NCBI GenBank assembly: GCA_965153455.1
Contig: OZ234494.1
Location: forward strand, 17,918,001-17,982,000
DNA: 64,000 bases
From: Sphagnum compactum
Lineage: Eukaryota; Bryophyta; Sphagnopsida; Sphagnales
Direction: 5' to 3'
The position numbers and the translations under genes are program-made. This document shows positions 11,574 to 22,327 of this stretch, one piece after another. Numbering within the stretch: the first letter of the stretch is position 1; every line of letters begins with the position of its first letter. The notes under the pieces were generated by a model that had not been told where the DNA came from, did no database searches, and worked only from the letters and a program-made list of their open reading frames with translations.

Positions 11574-13395
11574 TCTTATATATAAAAGCTACATTGTGTC
11601 CGTTTGTGTGTCACAAGACATTACGGCGTTTGTGTCACAAGACATTACGGCGTTTTAACATTACGCCGAAACCGGTCCATTTTCCAACAACTTTAGGCAA
11701 CCATATTCTCTTTGAAATTAGAGCTGCATCAAATTGAGTGTGTCCATTATTTCAGCCCATGCATGAATAAGTCTGTTCTGGTGGTATTGAGTAGAGCAAT
11801 TCAGGCCATTTAAAATGGTCTAAATTTCCTTTCTTTCATCTCCTTTCACAGTGAAGCACAGAACAACAGTACCTGTCATTCAGGCATCCAATGCTCAGTG
11901 CCGCAAAAATCACTGAAATAAGTGCCAAAGGTCGTTGGACAAGCGCAATCACTGTGGAAAAGAAATTCTTCCATCATTAAACATTCCAAGAAGTATTCAA
12001 AGAAGCACATCTCTGGACTCATTTTCCAGTGGCATGTTAAGCACCAAGTAGAACAGAAGCTGGCATATGTTCAGATACAACATTCAGGAACATATTTCCA
12101 GTCAGGAAGCATGTTCAGATAATACATAATAGCTGCACACCAAGCAATAAATGCATCAACATATCAGGTGGAAACATTATAAAGGCACCACACTAATTCA
12201 GAACAGAGAAGAACAACTTGAATCAATTGGAAAGCATGCCCACAACAACTGATCTGAATGAAGAGTAGAAGAGGAAAAAAGCTCCTTACAAAAACCAAAG
12301 ACATATTTTTTTTTCAAATGTGTGTTTCCAAGATGGTCCTACAGAAAATGTGACCTCCTTTGATCCTGCCCAGAACTGCCGCAACAAATCTAATAAGGGG
12401 TTCACTGCTCACAATATTGCTATTAAGACTGATAACATGAATGCACAAATGATGTGTAGATGTTTTTTCTTCCCTGTGGCCAGAGCTCAAAAACAGGTGA
12501 AATATTCTATCAATCTTGATAATTCCACCTTCAAGCACAAACTACCCCGATCACAGGTGAGATAATCTTTCAGACCATCATACAACATGTGGAATCTGAG
12601 TTGTTTGTGTCACTGAAATTGCTGCATGAATCTTGATCAATTTTGAACTATTTGGAAACACATCGATCACAAATACCTGATTCAATTTCCACTCTGCGAA
12701 AATGGTCAGATATCAAAATTTTAGGGTTTCAGATAGCACTACCACAACCTTCAACAGATTGATTCATGATCAACAATTTCAGAACCTGTTCTCCAGATAT
12801 GTTTTTTTTCCCCCCTGAAGAAAGCCCTAAACAAGGGATCAGCCGGCTCTCTGTCTTCCTTTGTTGTGAGGTTTGTGTCATTCTGAAAGGAGCCCCAAAG
12901 ACTCTTTTTCCACTCAAGAATTCCAACATTGGGTTCTCTCTCTCTCTCTCTCTGTACTCTCACAAGAGGCTGAAATCTTCAGTAATGCCACAGGGAGACT
13001 TGGGGACTGTAGAGAAGGAAACGTGAAGAAAATGAAGGAATGAAACAGAGACAGAAACAGAGAGAGGAGGTTTTGACCCTGTCAGAATCATGACATACTC
13101 CCACAATCCATTTCTTTGAGAACGATCATCAATCCTCAAATGCATGATATATGATAATTTTGCTGGTGTTCACAGAGCCCTGTAGGATGACACAAAATTT
13201 GCTGAGTGATGCAAATGATGTGTGATGAATGAGCATTGTCCCAACAAATGCAACCACGGGGCATTTTGTCAGAAGTTAAGAGATGGATATGAGAACCCAG
13301 AGAGAGCAAGAGAGCTTGATTCTGAAGGGTGATAGATAGCAGTAAGTGCAATCATATATCATGCATTTCAAATTGGACACGATCTTTCTACTTCC

Positions 13396-13906
13396 AAGGT
13401 GCAATTTTGTTCTTCACAAAGTACTAAATTCTGGAATTCAAATCGATTCTAGAACATGTGTTTTCTTGACAATATTTTGGATCATCAGACATCTGTCAGT
13501 CATTTAGTTGTTTTTCTGTGTATTGATGTGCCACCAATCATATTAGGTTTCTTCCATGAATTCAGATATCGTTCGCCCAAATAATTCTCAGACTTGCAAG
13601 GATTTTCACTTCAGCATTCAGAAGAATCTCTCTCTCATTTTCGTGTCCTTTCTATTTACAAGGTGCAATTTTGTTCTTCACAAAGAACTAAATTCTAGAA
13701 TTCAAATCGATTCTAGAACATGTGTTTTCTTGACAATATTTTGCATCATCAGAAATCTGTCAGTCATTTAGTTGTTTTTCTGTGTATTGATGTGCCACCA
13801 ATCATATTAGGTTTCTTCCATGAATTCAGATATCGTTCGCCCAAATAATTCTCAAACTTGCAAGGATTTTCACTTCAGCATTCAGAAGAATCTCTCTCTC
13901 ATTTTC
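13396..13906. repeat. Tandem duplication, 247 bp at 264-bp offset
   Basis: Copies at 13396-13642 and 13660-13906 are almost identical, starting AAGGTGCAATTTTGTTC and ending CTCTCTCATTTTC, and are separated by 17 bp. The duplication lies in the non-coding 5' part of the Helitron. The few differences suggest a recent event. Confidence 0.9.
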
Positions 13907-13979
13907 CAAACAAACGAGACATAATTTCAACTTACCATTTCTTTGATGCAGAATTGTAGTTGGTGGCATTACCTATATA

Positions 13980-14208
13980 GTGCCAAGACAACACAATTTC
14001 TTGATAGAACAAACTCAAAAAATTTCTTGATATGAATCCATAACAAAATTCAACAATCTTCATCAAAAAAATTCATAAAAAAATTCATAGGCCAAGACAA
14101 CACAATTTCTTGATAGAACAAACTCAAAAAATGTTCAGTATTTAATTTATGAATTCATAACAAAATTCAACAATCCTCATCAAAAAAATTCATAAAAAAA
14201 TTTATAGG
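13980..14208. repeat. Tandem duplication of about 110-118 bp
   Basis: Two adjacent copies start GCCAAGACAACACAATTTC (near 13982 and 14092). Both contain AACAAAATTCAACAATC followed by A-rich CATAAAAAAATT. The second copy carries a small insertion. It is also inside the Helitron 5' region. Confidence 0.85.
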
Positions 14209-14601
14209 CCAGCAGCTTGAAATGTTTTGGAATTGTGCTAAATCCCACAAAATCAAAGAAAAGAGCAATGTAGAGAATTGATTTCAACCCAAGAAAAAAA
14301 AAAAAAAGAACCCAACCTTCAATCTGTAAAACTTGCTCAAGAATCAGAAAATCAAATCTATTATAAGAAGTGGGTTAAGAATCAGACATTTGGTAATGGG
14401 TTGTCAAGAAGAATTGATGTTGTTGGTTGTGGCAATGCAGTAAGGAAAGAAGGAAGGAAGGAAGGAAAGAGAAAAAGAATTGATGTGGGTTGCAGCAATG
14501 CAGGAAGCAAGGAGGAGGAGGAGGAGGGGGTTGTCGGGTGGAGCTTCACACACATAATGGGTGTGGCTTAGGTGTGTCACGGTTTCCGGACTTTGTGCAT
14601 A

Positions 14602-17600
14602 ATGCAAAGGGCTGAACAGCAGCAGGCAGTCAGGGAACGGAATGCCTCTGCCAGGCGTGCTGCTAGGGCAGCCCAGCCTGCTAAACAACAGCAGGCAATG
14701 AGGAAACGGAATGCCTCTGCCATGCGTGCTGCCAGGGCAACCCAGCTTGCTGAACAGCAGCAGGCAGTCAGGGAACGGGATGCCTCTGCCAGGCGTGCTG
14801 CCAGGGCAACCCAGCCTGCTGAACAGCAGCAGGGAGTCAGGGAACGGGATGCCTCTGCCAGGCGTGCTACCAGGGCAGCCCAACTTGCTGACCAGCGACA
14901 AGCAGCCAGGCGAGGGGCTCGCGCCCGGCGAGCTGGGAAGCAAGCCCTGCACACTGCGGATGAGGTGGAGGGGTTGGTGGTACACTCATTGGGTGCCATG
15001 TCACATAGGTGCACACACTGCAATGCACTTCGCTTTGAGCACGAGAAAAAGCGCATCACTTTGTGTTGCGGCGGTGGTAAGATGTCTGGGTTGAGCAATG
15101 CTTTCCCCACCCCTGCACCTCAACCACTCAAAGATTTGCTCACCAGTGTGCCCAGTGAGCACCAGCCTTTGCCACCTGCCACTAAGGATTTTAGGCAGAA
15201 CATTCGTGCATACAACTCTGCATTGCAGATGGCCTCAACGGGCCTGCACATCCATTCCCCGGAACAAGGGATCAGCATGATTGCCATCAAAGGGGATGTG
15301 CATCACTTGTTGGGGCCTTTGCAGCCCGCCGAGCATGATGTGCCACAATTCGCCCAGCTGTACATCATTGATTCCATGGATGCACAAGTCACAGCACGCC
15401 TTGCAGCTTTGGGTGCTACGGGCGCTGCTCTGCATCAGCCAACTTTGGGGCTACAGCAGATGTTGCATGATCACAACACATTTGTGCAGCGTTTCAAACA
15501 AAGTCATGGACATGCCCACACACGACTTGCCTCAATGGGAAGTTGTCATCAAGGTCGACGGCAACGTTGACAAGCGCCGCTACAATGCTCCTACCGCCCT
15601 CGAAGTGGCTGGGCTGCTGCCAGGTGAGGTTCTTCAACAACGTGTATTGCTGTGCTGTTTGTTTGTTGCCATCGCTCACTTGATGCAATGTTCCTCATTC
15701 ATTGACATAAATGTTGTTGTTCTTGCATAGGCGGCGGTGACGAGCCGGTTATAGGCAGGGACATTAGAGTGCGTGCATGCGGCGGCGAGCTATGGAGGAT
15801 TAGTGACCTGCACCCTGCTTACGATCCGCTCCACTTTGTGCTGTTCCATGCTCATGGTGAGCCCGGTTGGCAGCCAAGCATGCCCCATGCTGCTGTTGCC
15901 CCTTTCCGCCGGTGGGTTGCTGGCGGCGAGGAGGAAGGTGATGCTGGGCATGTTGCAGCAGATACAGAGCCAGCACAACCTGCACAGGATGATGGTAGCG
16001 AGGAGGAAGGTGATGCTGAGCATGTTGCAGCAGATGCAGGGCCATCACAACTTGCACAACACAAAAAAATCACTGCACGGGAGTGGGCTTGCTATCACAT
16101 GCACGATAGGAACCCGGCATCGCACGCCCTCTTTGTGTATGGCAAACGTTTGTATCAAGAGTGGGGTGTTGACCAATACAGCAAAGTGGAATCACAACGG
16201 CTGTTTTACATACGCAACAACCAAGGCCCTTTATGTGCTGCAATTTATGGTGGTGTGGCTGATGCTGTTTCCAATAACGACGCCAACATCGACAACCTGG
16301 GCAGGCTCATTGTATTGCCATCCTCATTCATTGGTGGCCATCGACACATGGCTCAGTTGTACCAAGATTCCATGGCCATTGTCCGCCAATATGGCAAGCC
16401 TGATTTGTTCATCACCATACTTGCAACCCCAAGTGGGAGGAGATTGTCAGCGCGCTGAAGCCCGGCGAGATCGCCAATGACTAGCCTGATTTGGTCACAC
16501 GCGTTTTTGTTGGTAAATTACAGCACTTACTGGACGAGCTTTTGAAGAAGGGCATTTTTGGCGAGGTGGTGGCTAACATTCATGTCATTGAGTGGCAGAA
16601 GAGGGGCTTGCCCCATGCACACATTCTGCTCATTCCACACTCCGATCACAAACCACGAGGGCCCGATGAGTACGATCGCATAGTGTCTGCAGAGTTGCCT
16701 GATAAGGATGCACACCCCACTCTTTTTGAGGTCGTTACAAGTTGCATGGTGCATGGCCCCTGTGGCACCATCAACCCGCATTGCACTTGCATGGTTGACA
16801 GCGTTTGTTCAAAAGGCTACCCTAAGGCCTTCACAAAGCACACCACCAACACCACCGGCTCCTACCCAACATACCGCCGCCGGGATGATGGCCACACATT
16901 TGAGCAGTAAGTGTGCTGGCAGTAGGACCATGCATTTGGACTGACAACATGCACGACTATGTTGCCATACTTGCGTTTATTGACCTGTGGCACCGCTCAC
17001 GTAACAACTGCTGTTTAGCTGTTGCTGTTGCAGGGGTGGGTTTGCCTTTGACAACCGCTGGGTGGTGCCCTACAACCTGTACCTGTCCCTGCTCTTCAAC
17101 TACCACATCAACGTGGAGGTCTGCACCTCCGTCGCGGCTGTCAAATACCTCTACAAGTACGTCTACAAGGGCCACGACCGTGCACAGGTGGACGTTGGCC
17201 CGGTGGACGCTGCTGCACCTGATGGCGCTGCGCCCGCTCAGCCACGCATGCGGGATGAGATCAAGATCTACCAAGACGGCCGGTATGTGTCGGCTTCTGA
17301 GGCCAGCCATCGTCTATATGGCTTTAATCTACACAAGGAGCACCCCAATGTCGTTCGGCTTGCTGTGCACTTGAAAGGGCGTCAGACCATCCTGTTTCAA
17401 GAGGGCACTGATGCTGTGGCCATACTTAACCGGAACCCTCACATAACTTTGACTGCATGGTTTGCATTTAACAAAACAGCACGGGAGCATCTCAATCCAT
17501 CTGCACCATTGCGCTTGGCTCTCAACACGCTTTACCATGAGTTTCCGCGCATTGCCACATGGAAAAAGAAGGAAAAGCAATGGGCACTCCACACACGGAC

Positions 17601-19795
17601 ACCAGGTCTGCACCTATCGGCCGCATGTACTTTGTGCAACCCTCCGAGGGGGAGAGGTACTTCTTGCGTCTTTTGCTGCATCACGTGCCTGGGGCTACGT
17701 CTTTTGAGGACCTCGCGTGCACCAACAGGCACTTGCAACATCCCACGCAGCACGCATCTTTCAAAGAAGCATGTCAGCAGCGTGGTTTGTTGCAGGACGA
17801 TGCTGAGTGGGCCCAGTGCATGGAGGAGGCTACAAGCATGGCCAGTGCCTCATGCCTCAGGGCACTGTTTGTTGCCTTGCTGGTGTTCAATGCTGTTGCA
17901 AACCCATTGGCTCTGTGGGAGCGCTTCAAGGAGGACATGGCAGAAGACTTCCTGTATCAAGCACGTTAGGTTGGTGCTCAGCTCTGCTCGTGTATGGCTC
18001 TGCATGTCAGCCTGCCTTGCGGCTTTGCATGGTCATGGTTTGCATGTTGTGCGACGCTCAATGCTCACTATGTTGTGTGTGTGCTCCTATAACGTGCAGG
18101 GCGAGCCAGCGCGGCAACTCGATGCTGCCATCCGGGACATGGTGCTGCGGGAGTTGGCGCCGCAGTTGGCACACCTCAATAGCAGCCAGGGCTTGGCAGC
18201 ATTTGGCTTGCCGACGCCTGCGGCCCAACCTGCCAGTGCTGTGGTGGCAAACGAAATTGCCAGGTATGACGCGGCAACGTAAGCAGCCATGCGTGATGAA
18301 CACGTGCCGCAACTTAACCCTGAGCAACGGGCTGTCTATGACAATGTCATGGCCGCTGTCGACCGCCCTGCATTTTTTGTCGATGGCCTTGGCGGCACTG
18401 GCAAAACCTTTCTCTACAGTTGCTTGCTGAGCACCGTGCGCGCACAGGGTCGAGTCGTTGTTGCTGTGGCATCGTTTGGCATTGCTACATTGCTGCTGGA
18501 CGGAGGCCGCATTGCACACTCACGATTCAAGATCCCTGTGCAAGGCCTCAACAGCACGTCCACATGCTACATCGGTAGGGACTCTGAGCTGGCAACACTT
18601 TTGCAAGCGGCTGCGCTCATTGTGTGGGATGAGGCTATCATGATGCACAGGCATGTTTTTGAGGCTATCAACAGGTCTTTGCAGGACATCATGGCTGTCA
18701 TTAACCCAACATTCAAGTTCCTGCCCTTTGGCGGCTTGGTTGTGGTGTTTGGCGGCGATTTTCGGCAAATTTTGCCTGTTGTGCCCCGCGGCACCAGGGG
18801 AGATGTCGTTGCTGCAGCTTTGAACCGTTCCAGCATATGGCAACATGTGCGTGTATTCAAGTTGCACACCAACATGCGCGTGCAGAGGTTGCTGGCTCAG
18901 GGTGGGGCGCATGCACAGGCAGATGCCACACGGCAGCAGGCATTTGCTGATTACTTGCAACGTGTGGGGGAGGGTGCAGAGCGCGTGTATCCCTCTGTTG
19001 GTGAAGACTCCATTCTTATTCCTCATGACATGTGTTGCAATGGCCCTACTGTGGCAGATTTGATTGAAGAAGTGTATGGCGTTCTGTCATCTATTGTTGA
19101 GTATGTTGCAAGATCTGCATACATCATTGAGCGTGCAATTCTTACACCTTTGAATGAAGATGTGGATGCACTCAATAAACTCATCAATGACAAATATGCA
19201 TTCACAAAGCACGATGGCTCGCCCGCACAACACCGCGTGTATTATAGCGCGGATTCTGTGGTGCATGGGGAGCAACATGGCATTTACCCCACTGAGTTCT
19301 TGAACACACTCAGTTTTTCGGGCGGTACCACCCCATGAACTGCACTTGCAGGAGGGTTGTCCCATCATATTATTACGCAACATGACCAGCGGCCTAGCTA
19401 ATGGTACCAGGCTCATTGTCATTCAACTCATGTAGCATGTCATTGAAGCAGAGGTGGCAACAGGTCCTGCAAAGGGCCAACGAGTGTTCATTCCACGGCT
19501 AAGCATCACACCTTCAGACACAGAACGAATGCCTTTCACTCTGCGCCGTCGCCAGTTCCCTGTGCGCCCTGCATTTGCCATGACCATCAATAAGGCGCAA
19601 GGGCAGACATTGAAGATGGTCGGCATTTTTCTGCCCAAGCCTGTATTTACACATGGCCAGTTGTATGTGGCCATGTTGCGCATTGGGTGCCCCGAGGGGG
19701 TGAAACTGCTGGTTACAGATGGGTGGGAGGATGCTCATGAAGATGCACCTGCTGGTGTGTACACTCGCAATGTTGTTTACACAGAGGTGTTGTAA
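14602..19795 (+). pseudogene. Helitron Rep-helicase (RepHel), broken ORF
   Basis: The protein combines a rolling-circle replication initiator with a Pif1-type 5'-3' helicase. In order it has four basic 23-residue repeats (14611-14886), a CTHC...CC zinc finger (about 15010-15080), the Helitron-like N domain, the HUH motif in GLPHAHIL (about 16605), and the two-tyrosine motif YLYKYVYKG (about 17145-17170). The helicase follows, with Walker A GGTGKTF (about 18391), the Walker B-type WDEA and FGGDFRQ, and a C-terminal NKAQGQTL and LYVAMLR. Two clean introns are seen: 15624-15730 and 16907-17033. A third probably ends at 18099, with an unclear donor near 17965. Frameshifts are needed near 15,500, 16,425, 17,590 and 19,330. 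In-frame stops are TAG 16482, TAA 18280 and TAG 19433. Domain order and sequence are otherwise well preserved, so inactivation looks recent. Confidence 0.85.
14611..14886 (+). repeat. Four in-frame 69-bp repeats in the RepHel N-terminus
   Basis: Each unit encodes 23 residues of the pattern AEQQQAVRERxASARRAARA. A fifth, diverged unit follows. The repeats are Gln/Arg/Ala-rich and probably form a basic helix ahead of the zinc finger. Basic Gln/Arg-rich N-terminal stretches are common in Helitron proteins; the near-identity of these four copies is unusual. Confidence 0.85.
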
Positions 19796-19873
19796 CATGA
19801 TCGTGCAGAGACTGTAGAGCTTAATAGAGCGTTCGGGGTGGCTGGAGTGGCATAGCCACGGGTTACCTACTAG

Positions 19874-20681
19874 TATAAAAACAAACGTGGTGTCTGTCCG
19901 TCTGTGTGTCACAAGACATTACGGCGGAACTGGCCCATCTTGGGCAGTTGGGAAACAATGTGTCTGTTTGTCTGTGTGTCCAGGTCCTGAAACCCAGATC
20001 CCAAAAATCCCAAAAAAGAAATAACTAACAGGGGGGGCCAGCACGGGGGGGATGCTGGCGGGGGTGGCAGCACCGGCGGGGGGGGGGGGCCAGCATGGGG
20101 GGGATCAACGAGTTAAATTATTTTCTATGGGGGGGATCAACGGGTTAAATTATTTTGAAAAAGAAAAAGAAAAAGAAAATAAATACATAAATACATAAAA
20201 ATAGAAAAAAATGAAAATAGACAAAATAAGAATAGAAAAAATAAAAACACGAAACAAACATAAACAAAAAAAAAAGTAAAAACGCAAAAACTATAAAAAA
20301 GAAATGGAAACAAATGAAACAAGGAAAGGGAAATACAGTAAAATAATTTTAAAAGAAAAAAAATTCCAAAAATGAAGAAACCAAATAAAGAGTAAAAAAT
20401 AAGAAAAAATAAAACTTATAAATATTGAAGAAAAACCCTACTTGAAAAAGAATGAGGTGTGTCTTCTTTCTCCAAACTTCAAACTTGCATCCAAATAAAA
20501 ATATATATAAAAGTGAAAAAGAAACATTTTATTTTTATTATACAAAATAATAATAAAAATAAAAAACACATTAAAATAAAAAAATAAAAAAGTTAAAAGT
20601 TTCTAAAAAAACTAAAACATGAACCAAGTTTAAAGAAACCGGGGGACTTCACAGTGGCCGAAGGTCACGGGCACCCACTAG
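19874..20681 (+). mobile_element. Second, non-autonomous Helitron in tandem with the first
   Basis: From 19874 the sequence reads TATAAAAAC, then GTCTGTCCGTCTGTGTGTC and CACAAGACATTACGGCGGAAC, matching the Helitron 5' ends at 1751 and 11574 but lacking a clear TC start. The 3' end (CTAG at 20678-20681 followed by T) has the hairpin GTGGCC-GAA-GGTCAC (20654-20668). From about 20,636 on it is nearly identical to the 3' end of the copy at 1081-1751. The interior contains a G-rich GGGGGGATC tract (20,030-20,140) and A-rich low-complexity sequence. No ORF is supported. Confidence 0.7.
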
Positions 20682-20689
20682 TATTGTGA

Positions 20690-21195
20690 AATACATTACA
20701 ATCCATCAATGGACAATCCATTTGCTCTATATGAAAGACATGGTGTGCATGTAGCCAATCCCAAGAGGTGTGCCCATATCTTGGTTACATGTGGAACAAA
20801 AACATACTTCAAAACCATAGAAGAATCATGGGAACATGATAACATGTCATGGGAACATGGAGCATGCCAAAGCAAGTCATAACAATATGGCAACATGTAG
20901 CATGTGTAGGAAGTCATCTCAACATGGAAACATGGAAACATGGACCATATTGTAGGAAGTCATATGAACATGGGAACATAGACCATGCCAAAGGAAGTCA
21001 TTAGAACATGGCAACATGGACCATGCAGTAGGAAGTCATGGGAACATGGGAACATGGACCATGCAGTAGGAAGTCATTTGACCATGGGAGCATAGGAACA
21101 TGGACTATGAAGTAGGAAGTCATGGGTACATGGGAGCATGGGCTATCAATAGGAAATCATGGGAGCATAGGAACATGGGAACATGCGTAGGAAGA
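20690..21195. repeat. Degenerate ~40-bp tandem repeats (GGAAGTCATGGGAACATGG)
   Basis: Units containing GGAAGTCAT, GGGAACATGG and ACCATGCAGTA recur about every 38-40 bp for 400 bp and become more regular toward 21,100. They lie about 1.1 kb upstream of the start codon of the YTH gene. ORFs across them are artefacts of the repeat. Confidence 0.75.
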
Positions 21196-22327
21196 AGATG
21201 GGAACACGGACCCTTCGAAGGGAAGACGGGGAGACGTGGGTTGAGAGCGAGGTCGCTGTTGGTGTGGTGTTGTTGCGCAGCGCAAAGTGGGGGCGGGGGT
21301 GGGAATGCAACAAGCGATCGCAGGGCGATGTCCGATGAAGGTGAGCAGAGAGTTACAGAATCCCAAGGGGCCTTATGCTTCCTTTTGTTGTCTTCGTCGT
21401 CTTCCTTCACTCGCTATGTTTCTGTTCCGCTTTTGTCTCGTCCGATTTGGTTTCCAGTTGCGAATTTGCGGGGCGGGAGCGGGAGGGTTGTCGCCTTTGG
21501 AACCCTTTCCGTCTATGATTTGTTTGCATGCGTGTGTGTGTTACGATCGCCGTTTTCCTACAGGACCTACAGGAACAACGCAGAGGCTGGCTTGCATGGA
21601 GTTTAAAAATTTGTTATAGGAGTTGAATAGTCGTGCTTGCTTCGTTTTCGTATCGTGGAATGAGATACTCGTGGCTCTTTGTGTGTTTTTCTCTTTCTCT
21701 CTGTTAGGGTTACGATGTCATAGCGAAGTTTCTTCTTCTTGTCTCTCTCAGATTTTGGGTTTCTCTGCATGTTTTATGGTTGTGCGAGTTTTGGATCTAA
21801 TGGCATGCAAAAACTTGCGAGCTCCTGGACAGGGGTTTCCGATGCCATGGCTTGTTAGTTTGGTTTTTTTTTAAAGGTGTGCATGTTAGGAGCTCCACAA
21901 TGGTTTCAGGCATCAGCATTCAGCCAATGTGATCTGTATCACCATTCGGAAGTTCGTGGTGGTTCTGTGATGTCTATACAAGTCGTTTCCCTTGCTAGCT
22001 TTTTTTTTCCTGCTGATTTGGGGTTTGGTAACAAGGCTCTTCTTTCCTTTGTGAGTATGTGCTTTGTACCAGGGGTTTTCTGTAGTGTCACAGATGTCTG
22101 GTCGCTTTGGTTTGATTCCTGTTGCTCACAAGTGGTAGGGTTGATGTGGGAACAAACATTGATATGGGGGAATATGACATATGACCTCGAGAACCCTGCA
22201 GTCTCTGGTCTGGAAGCAGTCTAGGGTTTCATGGTGGGATTTAGCCAAAAGGTTTGTCTGATGTGCAATTCCTTATTTTTTGTAATGTTTTTGATTTGAT
22301 GTCATTGCAGTCAAGACCTGGCCTAAC
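21196..22327 (+). promoter_or_regulatory. Probable promoter and 5' UTR with intron of the YTH gene
   Basis: After the tandem repeats the composition changes to mixed, G-rich sequence resembling a plant 5' UTR. A polypyrimidine tract followed by CATTGCAG ends at 22310, 17 bases before the ATG. This suggests a 5' UTR intron spliced just upstream of the start codon. The transcription start cannot be placed from sequence. Confidence 0.4.

Larger units (their letters stand above)
11574..19873 (+). mobile_element. Degenerate autonomous Helitron (RepHel)
   Basis: The 5' end at 11574 is TCTTATATATAAAAGC after an A, nearly identical to the end of the small Helitron at 1751. The 3' end at 19870-19873 is CTAG followed by T, preceded by the hairpin GTGGC-ATA-GCCAC (19847-19859) and a 10-nt spacer. 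This gives the A^T insertion signature without target duplication. Inside are about 3 kb of non-coding sequence with tandem duplications, then a broken, intron-containing RepHel gene (14602-19795). The two ends are 8.3 kb apart, a usual size for plant autonomous Helitrons. An alternative is that the element extends to the second CTAG end at 20681, which has the 3' hairpin type seen in the copy at 1081-1751. Confidence 0.75.

Noticed and set aside
14404-14985. Minus-strand ORF with GCPGSTPGRGIPFPD repeats
   Set aside because: It is the complement of the 69-bp repeats of the RepHel gene; only the plus frame leads into the zinc finger and Rep domain.
15852-16073. Several Ser/Ala/Cys-rich minus ORFs in the Helitron
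   Set aside because: Shadows of the Rep reading frame, without any recognisable domain.
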